From assembly GCA_030737835.1 (NCBI GenBank), contig JAUJYN010000027.1, positions 1,674,001 through 1,738,000 of the forward strand: DNA of 64,000 nucleotides, read 5' to 3'. The position numbers and the translations under genes were made by a program. This DNA comes from Acorus gramineus (taxonomy: Eukaryota; Streptophyta; Magnoliopsida; Acorales; Acoraceae). Under the pieces are notes generated by a model. It was given only the letters and a program-made list of their open reading frames with translations. It searched no databases and was not told the origin of the DNA. This document shows, one piece after another, positions 1 through 10,490 of the stretch (its first letter is position 1; the number at the start of each line of letters is the position of its first letter).

Positions 1-406
1 CATACTGTTTCTTTTCAGGGGCAGTGTTGGGCGTGGAGCTGGAGCTTCCCTGTGGCGTGGTCTTTTGTGCGTGCAGCGTTCTGTCTGGCGGGTGGCGAGT
101 GCGAGGCTGTCAGCAGTCCTAGAGTCATTTTATGTATTGTAAATCGTGCATGTGGCACATGTTGTATTTTATTTGGGCTAGACTTGGCTCTCACAAGACA
201 TTGATTGTGTATTCGAGTCTGTAATGATATTTTTGGTTTACAGACTTATTGATATTTTATGCTTCCGCTTTTCAGTTGAGTTATCAGTTATCATTGCTTT
301 GCCAGCTTGTGTGTTATTTATTGGAGTCATTATTGACCTCTTGTACTTGATAGCTAATACTTTATATATTGCCGCGTCTCGGGAACGGCCGCCTTGGGGC
401 GTGACA
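1..406 (+). mobile_element. 3' end of a forward LTR-B LTR, cut by the window edge
   Basis: The sequence matches the last 400 or so bases of the other forward LTR-B copies (for example 49860-50259). It has the acceptor-like TTTCTTTTCAG at its start and the terminal GGGGCGTGACA at 396-406. The following bases (CGCTT from 407) should be the right target-site duplication, but the left one lies outside the window. It is probably a solo LTR inserted in the leader of the Ogre-like element, because gag starts about 100 bases downstream. Confidence 0.85.
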
Positions 407-509
407 CGCTTTACTGCTTTAAGCCGCACACAGCTGCGCACCCCTTTGCCGCTTTATTTACTACTTTAAATCTGCATTCATTCACACCTAGGCTTTCCGT
501 ATTCACACC
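407..509 (+). other. Ogre leader just upstream of gag
   Basis: About 100 bases lie between the LTR-B insertion and the gag ATG at 510. The stretch is AT-rich and non-coding, and no primer-binding site is recognisable. The true 5' LTR and PBS of the Ogre element must lie further left. Confidence 0.5.
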
Positions 510-1956
510 ATGGAAGCCTATACCCATGAGAAAACAGTAGAGGAGGAAGACAACCAAGGAGACCAGACCGCCCAATTCCTTAGCCACCTAGAGGGAAAGA
601 TGGCTACCTTAGGATACCAATCGGTAGAGGACATGTTCAATGACCTCGCCGACTATCGCCAGGCCAAGACCTTGAAGCAGGAAACCCTGTCAAAACCCCC
701 AAGGCTTGCCCCACTCCCAAAACCCCGCCAACACCCAGCTTCTCAGTTAATCCGTGTCCCTTTTCATTTGCCCCGCCTTCCCCCGCAAATCCAATATTTC
801 AAGCAGCCTCTGCCCCAGGCCCTTACCAGGCCATGTCCAACCCAGGACCACTAAATTACCCACCCAAGGCAGAAACACTAGATGAAATCATTCAGAGAAT
901 CCTCTCTGAGACTGGCCCTTCTACCCCCAAACACATGTCTCTACACAACTTGAGACAAATCCCGTCAGTCAACCTACCGAAGGGATTCAAAATCCTGAAA
1001 TTTCACCGGTATAACGGTCGTGGAGACCCAGATATTCATTTAACTGCCTTTTATCTAGATGCCCGACCTTTTCTAGATGATCAACCTCTGTTAGTCTTCC
1101 TTTTCCAAAAATCACTTGAAGGAGATGCACTACAATGGTTCTTCATACTCCCTATAGACCATTTGTTAAACTTCTCGGCTATAAGTGAGAAGTTTTTAGG
1201 CCATTACGATTACCAGAGGATTAGAACCCCCTCTATCTCAGACCAAAGCCTAGGGAGGAATTTGAACAATATGTGTCTAGGTGGCGCACCCTCGTCCATA
1301 GAACTGGCCAACAACTAACAGAATGTCAAGAAATTGACATGATGTTACAGAGCCTGAGTCCAGAGCTTCGTACGAGTCTTTCGTACGGAGACTGCACCAT
1401 GTACCAGCTTCTAATTGACCGCCACAACAGGATTTCCCATTGTGCAGCCCCAGTAGTCCAAACCCAGTCCCCACCTATCAGCCATAGGGTTGGACCATCG
1501 CCAAGAAAGGCGCAAACCCCCACGGTAGAGGGGATCACACAAGTCTTGGCACTCTACCTGAATGGAGCACGACTACCTAATCAAGGACCAGCTCCGAGAT
1601 AGTATACACCCGGTTCATACGGATATATGCCGCCGTGGCAAACCAATCAAAACTTTACTCCCTGATCAGTACCCTCCCCCGTGCCAACACGACAAAACCT
1701 AGTAATCCGAAGCCCTTCAGCCCAAAACCCCATATTTCAAAACCAGGGTCCATCTAGAACCCCCCTTGCCTACTCTGCTCCCCCAAGAGCACAAAACTTA
1801 GATCCCAGGCAGCCTACACAAGGCCCCTCCAATGAGGTCACTCCCCCCTCCTCCTATGGCCCGAGATGGTTAAATAGAAGGGATTGTTACCCACCGCTCC
1901 CAGAAACCCTAGCAAACATCTTCAAGGCCTTGGTAAAGACCAATAGTATTTCATTA
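510..1956 (+). pseudogene. gag: Ogre/Tat-type gag, frameshifted and truncated
   Basis: Capsid polyprotein of the Ogre-like element, which would assemble the virus-like particle. The ATG at 510 opens a charged N-terminus (MEAYTHEKTVEEED). The reading frame changes near 700-830 and again near 1240, where it continues as a gag-like segment with EEFEQYVSRWRTL. The middle part carries a Tat-style capsid core, with FHRYNGRGDPDIHL at about 990-1032 and LEGDALQWFF at about 1117-1146. A Pro/Gln-rich linker follows, and the last segment contains YPPLPETLANIFKAL, like the C-terminal part of Tat gags just before the zinc knuckle. A reverse LTR breaks it at 1957, so zinc knuckle and protease are missing here. 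It cannot make an intact protein. Confidence 0.8.
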
Positions 1957-2988
1957 TGTTACGCCCCAGAGCTGCCGTCCCTGGTTTGTAACAATAATAG
2001 TCATATCAGAATATCATACAGGAGGCTAACAAGATAACCATATATAAGGACTGGTAGAGCAAGACTAGACTGGGAAGCAGAAGCATAATATAAACAAGTC
2101 TGTAACAAAAAATATCATTACAGACAGAGGGTATACAATCACTGTCCTGTGTGAGCCAAGTCTAATAAACAAAGAGAATACATACATCATGTGCCCATGC
2201 ACCAAAAAGAAATACATACAAAAACAACAAGACTGCTGACGACCTCGCTCGCTAATCTCAAAAGACGGACGTAACACAGGCAGCCAAGAAACACCTCATG
2301 GGAGCTCCGCCTTCGTGACCTGCTCTGCCTCCACTAGAGAGAAACAAAGGAAAACGAGGGATGAGCTAAAAGCTCAGTGAATAGTCAACCACCACACAAT
2401 GAAGATAATACATAGTCAACACTTAAACGAATACACAACAAGTTGTCAACAAATACTCCACAATCACTCCACGTCATCCGGTAGCCCTCTCCCAGGTAGC
2501 CCTCTCCCTGGCAGCCTGCCCACGACGGTACCAATCACGAGGAGGCACCTCACAGAGTAGCTCCGATGCTGGGTAGCTTCAACGCACGATGACGTCAGGG
2601 TGATACACTCCACACTCGCGGGGATCACATTGATCAACGTATACCATACTAGATAACTAGCTAGTTGAAATTCATAGAATTCCCAACAGGTGTATCACGA
2701 GGATGCGGGGGAAAGCTATTTCTTATCCACACTTACTAATGTTGATTATGACCTTATAAACTAGTCATACACACATCTATCTTTAAAAAAACAAGGTATA
2801 AAGTTATTACTATGAGCATGAGGTAATTAAGCACCCACCAAACATGCAAACAGGGTGTAAGGACAAGTAGAGGTAAGAATTATAGCTAACTCAAAGGAGC
2901 ATATCAATAAGTTTATGCAAATGATCTTAGAAATTTTATTTAATCCTACATAGCACATTTATCATCATATACAAGCAAATCCTAGAAC
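1957..2988 (-). mobile_element. Reverse, truncated LTR fragment of a divergent subfamily
   Basis: It starts exactly at TGTTACGCCCCAGAGC, the reverse complement of an LTR 3' end. It continues with the reverse of the conserved 3' segment (two TCTGTAA/TTACAGAC-type words, CTGTCCTGTG, GAGCCAAGTC) and AGCTCAGTGA near 2374. Beyond about 2450 it diverges from LTR-A and LTR-B. It ends abruptly near 2988, where a forward LTR fragment begins. The left flank is CATTA (1952-1956) and no partner duplication was found. It interrupts the Ogre gag. Confidence 0.7.
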
Positions 2989-3259
2989 ATGGTAAGTTCT
3001 CTTCCCCTTCTTTTTTATTTTTAGGGTTGTTGGGATGGTTAGGGTGTTCATGCATGCTATGCATATGGGTTAGAGTGTGTGTGAGGGGTTGGGGAGGGTT
3101 AAAAAGGGGTAAAGGTAGGCTAGGCGCGCGCAAGCGCGTGCGCAGGCGCGTGCGCAGGCTAGCGCTGGCAGGCGCAGGCGGGCGCGCAGACGCGCGCGCG
3201 AGTGCGCGCGGAGTGGGCGCGCGGGTGCTGGCGCGAGCGGGGGTGCGCGCGACTGGTTA
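2989..3259 (+). mobile_element. Forward LTR fragment: splice donor plus GC-rich intron tract
   Basis: It begins ATGGTAAGTTCTC and closely follows the intron 2 sequence of the LTR-B copy at 6640-6780, including TGGGATGGTTAGGGTGTTCA and the alternating GC tract (3121-3255). It probably represents the remnant 5' LTR of the decayed forward element whose pol and 3' LTR follow. The junction with the reverse fragment on its left is a rearrangement. Confidence 0.65.
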
Positions 3260-5797
3260 GGGTCAGTTGTTAGATCTCTTGTGCGGGATTAAGGTTGGGT
3301 AGGAGATTCCAGCCCAGTAGTGTGATAGTGATGAATTGGTTGCAATTTCTAAGGTATGGATTGCGTCTCGATAATGGAGCTCTTTCCCGTGTATCGGTAT
3401 CGCTGGTAACCATAGAGTTCGCGTGCGGTGCCAGTTTCAAGTGTTGAGGATATGGGGTATTGCTCATTAAGGGGTGATGTCTTCTTCTAGTCTTCCTACT
3501 CAGGATTAAGGGGCCTTGCAGGGTCAGTGTTGAGACCCGGGCTAGGGTACTCTGTGTTCCTTGTTTGGTTGTCGGGATATCCTATATCGGGACCTCATGG
3601 TGCCCTCCCAAGGTTTCTTTTCCCAGTCAAGGAATACCTTAGAAGCATCAAATTGATGGTGGATTTTTCCCTCTCACTTGGAAGGTGCTGTAGCGAGTGG
3701 TGGTGCGTACGATCGGGATTGGGTGCATCCTATTGCAGCTTGGTGGGCGATTGCTTGTGGACTGGGTTCCATAGTGGCATCTGGAGTCGCTTCAATATAT
3801 CATTGTGCGTTGTAGCTGCCCAGTTGAGGCCAGAGCCTTGTGAGGTGCTCCCAGATGCTATGCTTGTTGGTGCGCCCATATGGCAGAGATAGCGGGCTTG
3901 GGAGGCTACCAGGTAGAGGCCACACCGGGAGAGTGCTGCTAAATGATGTCGAGAGCGTGGACTCCCCGTGATGAATCAACCCATGGAGTGCAGGATGCTG
4001 GAGTTCCAATGGTTATAGATGAGCGACCTATCTCTGGCGGCATGTGAAGCACAGTTGTGGATACTGTTGCGTTTTGCCCCACATTGGTCGCAAATAAGGA
4101 GACGCGATGCTAGCGTTCGTGATGGGACTCAACCGCCCTATCAGATAGATGACGTCGCATAGGCATTGTCGAGGTCCGACGACCCCTTATTGCGTGTCTT
4201 GTGGATTAAGTGCGGTTGAGCGGCTTACCAAGCGTGTAAGTGTCATCATGAGCGCCAGCCATGCTCGAGGAGCAGAATCTAGACTTAATTGTTCGAGGTG
4301 TTGTTTTGATCTCCCCGTGGAGGTTGAAGATCAATTACCTTTGCCGCGAATCGATGATCTATTTGACCAGCTCTGGGAGCGAGTGTCTGCTGTTAGATCG
4401 ATCTTCCCACGAGGGTACCACAGGTTAGAGATCCGAGAGTTGGACATCCCATAGATGGCCTTTCGTGACCGTTCAGGCACTACGAGTTTTAAGTACTGCC
4501 GTCGGGGTTGACGAATGCGCCGGATGCCTTCGTGGATCTCAAAAGTTTTATTGGGCCTCCGTGGACTACTTTGAGGTAGTCTTCATAGAGATTGCTAGTA
4601 GTGCGATGAAAAGGTGATATGGGTGACCTTGTTTCCCCAGGTTGGCATGCCCTCAAGCAAAGTTTGAGAATCATCATTGAGTGGAAAGCGTTAGTCCATC
4701 GAGATTCCTCAGTGGACGTGGGAGTGGGTTATCAAGGATTGTTGCAGACTCGCTAATGTCACGTTCGGGTCACGACGTCGTCTAGGTGATCATTGACCGA
4801 CTGACTAAGTCCGCGCTTCCCTCCCTATCAGACTGATTGAGTCTCTAGACGCCTTGACGTGGGTTTTCACCTTCGCGATTGTTCGTCTTCATGGCACTCC
4901 AGTCGGCGCTATTTTTGGTTGAGACGCGAGGGTTACTTTGAGGTGGTGGCACAACCTTGGCAGGCTTTGGCGCGAGTCTCCATTTAAGTATAGCGTTTCA
5001 TCGCTGATGGACAGCCAGACAAGAGGACGATTCAGACCTTGGAGGACATGCTAAGTGCCTGCGTGCTCGATGATGAGGGCAGTTGGGTGAGGCACCACCC
5101 ATTTGTTGGGGTATGCCTGCAAGACGACTGCCATTCGAGCACCCAGATGGATTTGTGAAAGGCACTCTACAGGCGCAGTTTTATACCTCCCTTGTGTTGG
5201 GACGGTTGAGGAGCGCCAGTTGGAGGGGCCATAAGTTAGTTGTTTGACCTTGCGGTGGCCAGGTTGGTTTGTGTGTGCACTTGCACCTCCCAGAACCAAT
5301 AGAAGGGCTACCCAGGTCATCATCGCCAGGGGCTTACCTTGGGGTTTGGCGACCATGTTTTCGTGAAGGTGTCCCAGTTTAAGGGCACCCTCTGTTTTGA
5401 CGTTCGGGGCAAGCTGAGTTTGCTCTTTAATGGGACCATTTCTCGTCATTGAGTGGATTGGGGAGGTGGCTTATCATGTAGCCTTTCCCCGACAGCTGGC
5501 TCATGCCTACGACGTTGTCCTTGTCTCATGGCCGAGGCATTATGTCCACGATCCTGCTCGTGTTAGTCTGTTCGACCGCCTCATCCTGGAGGTGGATTTG
5601 TCGTTTGTGGAGCAGTGGATTGAGGTCAGAGACCAGCATGAGAAGAGGCTCCACGCTAAGACCGTTCCTTTGATTATAGTGTGTTGGTAGCGCCAGTCTG
5701 GTGCAAAGACCACTTGGGAGCAAAAGGTCTATGCGTGATACTTGCTACATTCGGTCTTCCCTTTGGGTTTCCTTAAATTTCGAGGACTAAATTTTCT
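3260..5797 (+). pseudogene. pol: Heavily decayed chromovirus pol of a forward LTR-B element
   Basis: Coding sense survives only as patches in shifting frames. RT patches lie at about 4320-4600: a PLPRIDDLFDQL segment, a GYHRLEIRELDIP segment, and a GLTNAP-like segment. The integrase region runs from about 4685 to 5400. The C-terminal part (5400-5740) has the FLVIEWIGEVAYHVAFP-type segment and a chromodomain-like tail with EKRLHAKT. Stops are frequent and C-to-T/G-to-A change is evident. The region 3260-4140 is not assignable base by base; it holds one copy of the 119-bp fold-back module and an LTR-like sliver near 3900-3965. The order and the PPT/LTR junction at 5798-5811 identify it as the internal part of the element ending with LTR 5811-9527. 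Confidence 0.7.
3508..3626 (+). repeat. 119-bp fold-back module, copy 1
   Basis: One of five copies (others at 23174, 23355, 24993 and 33975). It starts AAGGGGCCTTGCAGGG and ends CCTCCCAAGGTTTCTTTTC plus CCAG. The near-terminal words CCTTGCGAGG (slightly changed here) and CCTCCCAAGG are inverted complements. It sits in a wider block (about 3466-3650) shared with 24954-25150. Confidence 0.75.
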
Positions 5798-5810
5798 AAG
5801 GGGGGAAGAA
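5798..5810 (+). other. Polypurine tract of the forward LTR-B element
   Basis: AAGGGGGGAAGAA lies immediately before the LTR start at 5811. It is identical to the tract at 27393-27405 before the LTR-A 3' LTR. It would prime plus-strand DNA synthesis, and it identifies the following LTR as a 3' LTR. Confidence 0.85.
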
Positions 5811-7887
5811 TGTTGTGCCTGTGTCATTTGGAGCACTCTGATCGAGAATTTGGCTACATAAATTTTTTTCTTCCTCGAAGTTATGTATTTTCAATTTGGT
5901 ATTTGGATTTGATTTTGTTAAAATCCAAGATGATGAGGTTTAAATATAATTTTATTATGAGATGTCCAGTTTTGAGTTAGCTTTCGCACAAAAGTGAAAT
6001 TAGATCAACTGGATTCATGTAGTAAAAGTTATGGGTATTTTACCAAGTATACCCCGGGGATGAAAATTCTGGCAGCAGCCCTGTTCAATGTTTAGCTCAG
6101 ATTTAGGAATAGCTGGAGAGATTATTTGATCTTGGCATAAACATGAAAGTTGTAGATAATCTTCTTAGCTTTCCAACGGATTTGGAATTGTGCAATTCGG
6201 AGCTATATTGAGGAAGTTATGGCTGTTCCAGTGAAGCATGTGTAGAAATTCTAATCAAGGGATGAATAGGTCATTTCCACCCCTCTTTTAGATATTTATG
6301 TGCCCCAAAATCTCTCTCTCTCTCTCTCTTCCCCTCCCATTCCCAACGTGGGATTCAAGCCCTCTCTTCCTCTCTCTCAAGCCCCCCAAGTGTTTGTTTA
6401 AACTCCTCAATGAGATGGAGAAGGAGATGATGCAAGTGCAAGAGGAACTTGTGTAGGTTTTGTTGTTGTTGTTGATCTCCTCTCTCTCAAGCACCCTCTC
6501 ATATCTTGTTCTCCCCCCCTGATTTTCAGCCAAGAAGGAGGCTGAGGAGGCTGAAGAGGTAGTGGTGGTGGTGGTGGTGGTTGAGGTGGTCGTGGGCGCG
6601 TCGAGAGCCCCGCATCTCCCCCTTTCCGTTTCACTCTTTTGGTAAGTCCTTTTCCCCTTCTTTTTGATTTTTACGGTTGTTGGGATGGTTAGGGTGTTCA
6701 TGCATGCTATGTTAGAGTGTGTGTGAGGGGTTGGGGAGGTTAAAAAGGGGTAAAGGTAGGCTGGGCGCGCGCAGGCGGGCGCGCGGAGTGGGTGCGCGCG
6801 CTAGCGGGGGGGGGGGGGGGGCAGTGCGCCTGGGCATGCGCCTGGGCGCGGGGCTGGGGACCAGTGCGCGCGCGTGCGCGTGGTGGGGCATGCACGCGGC
6901 AGTGCGCCGAGGGTGCTGGGGCGCGTGCATGCGTGCGCTTTCGTGCGTGCGCGTGCAGGGGGCCATGCGTGTGGCTGATCGAGGGTTCGGGTAGGTGTCG
7001 GGGCACTCGGACTTGCGTGCGTACGTGCGTGCTCGCATGCGTGCGAGTCCGTATGCATGCTTGTCCGAGTATTTGGTATTTCTAATGATTTTCTATGTGT
7101 AAATTGTGTTGTTACTCACCAAGTTGGATGCCCCTACCTTGCAGATCTCGTCGGATAGGATGCACGAGGTCCCGGGTCGTATGGTGAGTGGTGCGATTCG
7201 AATCCCCCCCCCCCCTCTAGGGATGCGCTCGACACGCGTAGACGCGCGTCGCGCATCGATGGGGCCCCCTAGCTATAATATGTAGATATCTTGATAATGC
7301 ATGTTTGCTATGATGTAACCATGCCTTGTTAGACATTATATGCTAGGGATATACACCCATGATACATGTATAGAGGCCCATACATGCCTAGACACCCTGT
7401 CCCATGCTTGAAAAGCCTCGGTCTACGCATGTTTCCCATTTAGTTTAATTTATTTAAATCAAATGAGAATATATTGTTATGAGCATGTCTTAGAGAATAT
7501 TATAACCTTGTTGTTATAATATATGTTTCTCCGCATCTTAGTTATGCGCATGTTAAAACTAATTAGGCCTAGCTAGAATAGGCGTGGGTATGACCCCTGT
7601 CGGGTTGTACGTTATTAGTTAGAGCGCTAGCGATGTAATCGCCCCGTGCATCCGAGCGATGCACTCGTTTGGAATTCAGGAGAATTCATTAGCTTATGGG
7701 TTTACTTCTACGTGAGAGCAGAGGTAACCCCTTTGTGTCTGAGCGACGCAACGGTGTGGGAGTACAGTAGTATTCTATATCTCGATAAGTGAGTATCGAG
7801 AGTAGTTGTTTTCCATTGGGTTCGCTTTGCGAACATGGGATCGTTCTCCCCTTTGTTGGATCCGATGTAGGAACTTCTCGGGTTTAG

Positions 7888-8650
7888 CTGTCCTGACAGA
7901 GGGCTCCCATCTGTAGGTACCACCGATGCATTCGGAAGAGTACTGATCGTGGGAGTATACCAGGTAGAGGCTACCCGGGGAAAGGGCTACCGGTGGACCA
8001 AGGGTGTAGAGCGGTGAGTTGAGGAGATCGGGTTGTAGCTGTCCTGACAGAGGGCTCCCATCCGTAGGTACCACCGATGCATTCGGAAGCGTACTGATCG
8101 TGGGAGTATACCAGGTAGATACTACCCGGGAGAGGGTTAACGAATGATGTTGTGGGCGTGGGAATTGTTCTCCCCTTCGTTGGATCCGAGTAGGGACTCC
8201 CCGGCGTTGGAAAGCTGTCCTGACAGAGGGCTCCCATCTGTAGGTACCTCCGATGCGTCGGACAGTGCTGATCGTGGGAGTATACCAGGTAGAGGCTACG
8301 GAGTGTGGGAGAGGCTACCAGGTGGACCAAGGGTGTAGAGCAGTCTAAATCTCTTCCAAAAGTCCCAAGAGTCTCCCTCCAGGAGTGAGGGTAAGGATGA
8401 GGTGAAGAATATCGCCGCGTGACCCATTCGTTGTTCGACCGTTCCCATAGTTGTTGGGTCCGGTCTTGTATCGATGTTTAAAGGCATCGTTTGAGCAATT
8501 ATCTAGATGTAGATGATCCAGTAGTGTTGTGTAGACCAGTAAATCCGGGTCTCTTTGACCGACGGTATGGTCTCTCCCCAAAAGTCCCAAAAGACTCCCT
8601 CCGGGAGTGAGGGTGGGGGTGAGGTTGGTCGCGCCGCCACGTGACCCAGT
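7888..8650 (+). repeat. Tandem modules inside the LTR-B second intron
   Basis: Two interleaved modules are repeated. One starts CTGTCCTGACAGAGGGCTCC and continues to a GGGAGTATACCAGGTAGAGG word and a GGACCAAGGGTGTAGAG word, at 150-180 base spacing. The other has AAAGTCCCAAAAGACTCCC-type sequence followed by GTGAGGGTGAGG-type runs (near 8360 and 8580). Other LTR-B copies contain different numbers of these modules (for example 49000-49740, 44340-45250 in reverse, and 52140-52850). Confidence 0.8.
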
Positions 8651-8785
8651 TATCCATGGGTTTCCACCCATGTTTTCCTTGAAAGGAAATTGATTATGTA
8701 TTGAACTGTAGTATGGTGATTGGTTTCCAGCCACTCATTGAGCTTGTAGCTCACCCCTCGCATACTGTTTCTTTTCAGGGGCAGT

Positions 8786-9527
8786 GTTGGGCGTGGAGCT
8801 GGAGCTTTCCTGTGGCGTGGTCTTATGGGCGTGGAGCGTTCTGCCGGCGGGTGGCGAGTGCGAGGCTGTCAGCATTCCTAGAGTCATTTTATGCTTTGTA
8901 AATCGTGCATGTGGCACAGGTTGTATTTTCTTTGGTCTACTTATCTCTTACAGGAAAGTGATTGTGTATTCGAGTCTGTAATAATGTTTTTGATTTACAG
9001 ACATTGTTTATATATTATGCTTCCGCTTTTCAATCAGTTACCATTATCTTCTTTGCCGCCTTGTGTATTGTTGTTAGTGTCTTTATTGACCTCAGGTATT
9101 GATAGCTGATATTATATTATTGCCACGTCTCGGGGACGCCTGGGGTGTGACAGTTGGGCGTGGAGTTGGAGCTTTTCTGTGGCGTGGTTTTATGGGCGTG
9201 GAGCGTTCTTCCGGTGGATGGCGAGTGCGAGGCTGTCAGTAGTCCTAGAGTCATTTGTATGTATTGTAGTTCGTGCATGTTGCACAGGTTGTATTTTTTT
9301 TGGTCTAGACTTGGCTCTCACAGGACAGTGATTGTGTATTCGAGTCTGTAATAATATTTTTGGTTTACAGACATTGTTTATATATTATGCTTCCGCTTTT
9401 CAGACAGTTATCATTATCTTGCTTTGCCACCTTGTGTATTGTTGTTGGAGTCTTTATTGACCTCAGGTATTGATAGCTGATATCTATTATTGCAACGTCT
9501 CGGGGACGGCCGCCCTAGGGCGTGACA
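8786..9527 (+). repeat. Direct duplication of the LTR-B 3' end (about 370 bp twice)
   Basis: GTTGGGCGTGGAG occurs at about 8786 and again at about 9152. Both units run through the LTR 3' end and terminate in a GTGACA-like end (near 9151 and at 9527). The first end is slightly eroded (GGGGTGTGACA). This looks like a tandem duplication, or a partial LTR-LTR junction left by recombination. Confidence 0.85.
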
Positions 9528-9875
9528 CTTGGAACCCATCAAATTCCTGATCTGGCTGGACAAGAAGGGCATTGGCTCATCCACCCGACTTACTAATTTA
9601 AAAGGGAAATATAATTGGAAGTATATGAACATTTTGTAAAAGGAACGGTTGTGGAACAAGTTAGGGAAACCACGTACACTTGTCCCTTAACCCCTATCCA
9701 AAAGAGAGAGCCAGACTATCTTTCGGGCTCTCTCGATTGGTTATTTCCACACCCAGATAAACCTCTAAAAACACACACACCGCCAGTCGGTAACACTCCA
9801 ACTAATAGAGCGCTCTTTCCTCGCAGTGCGCAAGCATCGCAACAAAGGAGCGCTAGCTATTGGAGAAAAGTTGGG
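9528..9875. other. Unassigned 350-bp stretch between two broken elements
   Basis: It lies between the LTR-B end (9527) and the break in the reverse RT fragment. It is moderately AT-rich and has an open plus-strand stretch at 9615-9878, but no motif I can name. It could be the remaining gag C-terminus or protease linker of the Ogre element in its correct orientation. I could not confirm this. Confidence 0.4.
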
Positions 9876-10490
9876 TGAAGCACATCCGGTACGGAGCTCT
9901 CAAAATCGGCTCAGTCCCCGGAATCAGATTTATCTCAAACTCGATCGCGCGATCCGGCGGTAATCCCGGAAGATCATCGGGGAAAACCTCAGGATACTCT
10001 GCCACGACCGGAGTCTGACTGATATCTGCCCGCAGCGGTGCGTCCTCCTGAGCAATATACGCCAGAAAGCCCTCGCATCCTCCCTGAAGGAGTCTCCACG
10101 CCTGAATGGACGACACGAACCCCAGAGGGGCTATGTCACGATCGCCCACGAACTGGAAGGACCTCCGACCCGGAAGGTGGAAAGACACCGACTTGGCAAA
10201 ACAGTCGATGCTGGCATGACTAGCTGAAAGCCAATCCATTCCCAGGATGGCATCGAAGTCCGTCATGGCGAGCTCTACCAACTCCACTGAAAACTCATGC
10301 TCCGCAATCACCACCGTACACCCTCGGTACGCAGAACGGAGGAGAATACGGTCTCCGACGGGCAATGATATCTCCAGCATAACATCAAGAGGGGCGGACG
10401 CCACGCCCGTCCGTCTCGCGAAAGCGGGAGACACGAACGAGTGCGTGGCTCCGGAATCAAACAACACATATGCAGGGTGGCCGTCCCCGA
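9876..10490 (-). pseudogene. pol: Reverse chromovirus protease and RT N-terminus fragment
   Basis: Read on the minus strand, the fragment encodes an aspartic protease with the active-site DSGATHSFVS near 10437-10466, followed by GCTVVIAEHEF and ILGMDWL. It continues through a linker to the RT N-terminus (EYPEVFPDDLPGLPP, then RAPYRM near 9880). The frame is open throughout, so it decayed less than the pol at 3260-5797. It stops just after RAPYRM, where unrelated sequence begins. At its 5' side it is fused directly to an LTR 3' end near 10490, so PBS and gag are deleted. Confidence 0.85.

Larger units (their letters stand above)
5811..9527 (+). mobile_element. LTR-B 3' LTR with internal tandem repeats and a duplicated 3' end
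   Basis: It begins TGTTGTGCCTGTGTCATT (one base off the family start) right after the PPT and ends GGGCGTGACA at 9527. In order it holds an AT-rich 5' part, CT-rich stretches, a splice-like exon ending at a GGTAAGT donor near 6641, a GC-rich intron (about 6765-7050), a 39-nt microexon (7145-7183), and a long second intron. That intron has three copies of a GTCCTGACAGAGGGCTCCCA module (near 7888, 8038 and 8215). The 3' segment occurs twice, once ending near 9151 and again at 9527. The right flank is CTTGG. The 5' LTR partner is largely lost. Confidence 0.85.

Noticed and set aside
7888-8340. CRISPR-like spaced repeats
   Set aside because: Unit spacing and 'spacers' are themselves repeated between LTR copies, and the sequence is plant nuclear DNA. 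These are LTR-internal tandem modules.
9615-9878. Plus-strand 87-residue open frame between elements
   Set aside because: No motif, and the end runs into the reverse RT fragment, so it is not a continuous gene. It is kept only as unassigned sequence.
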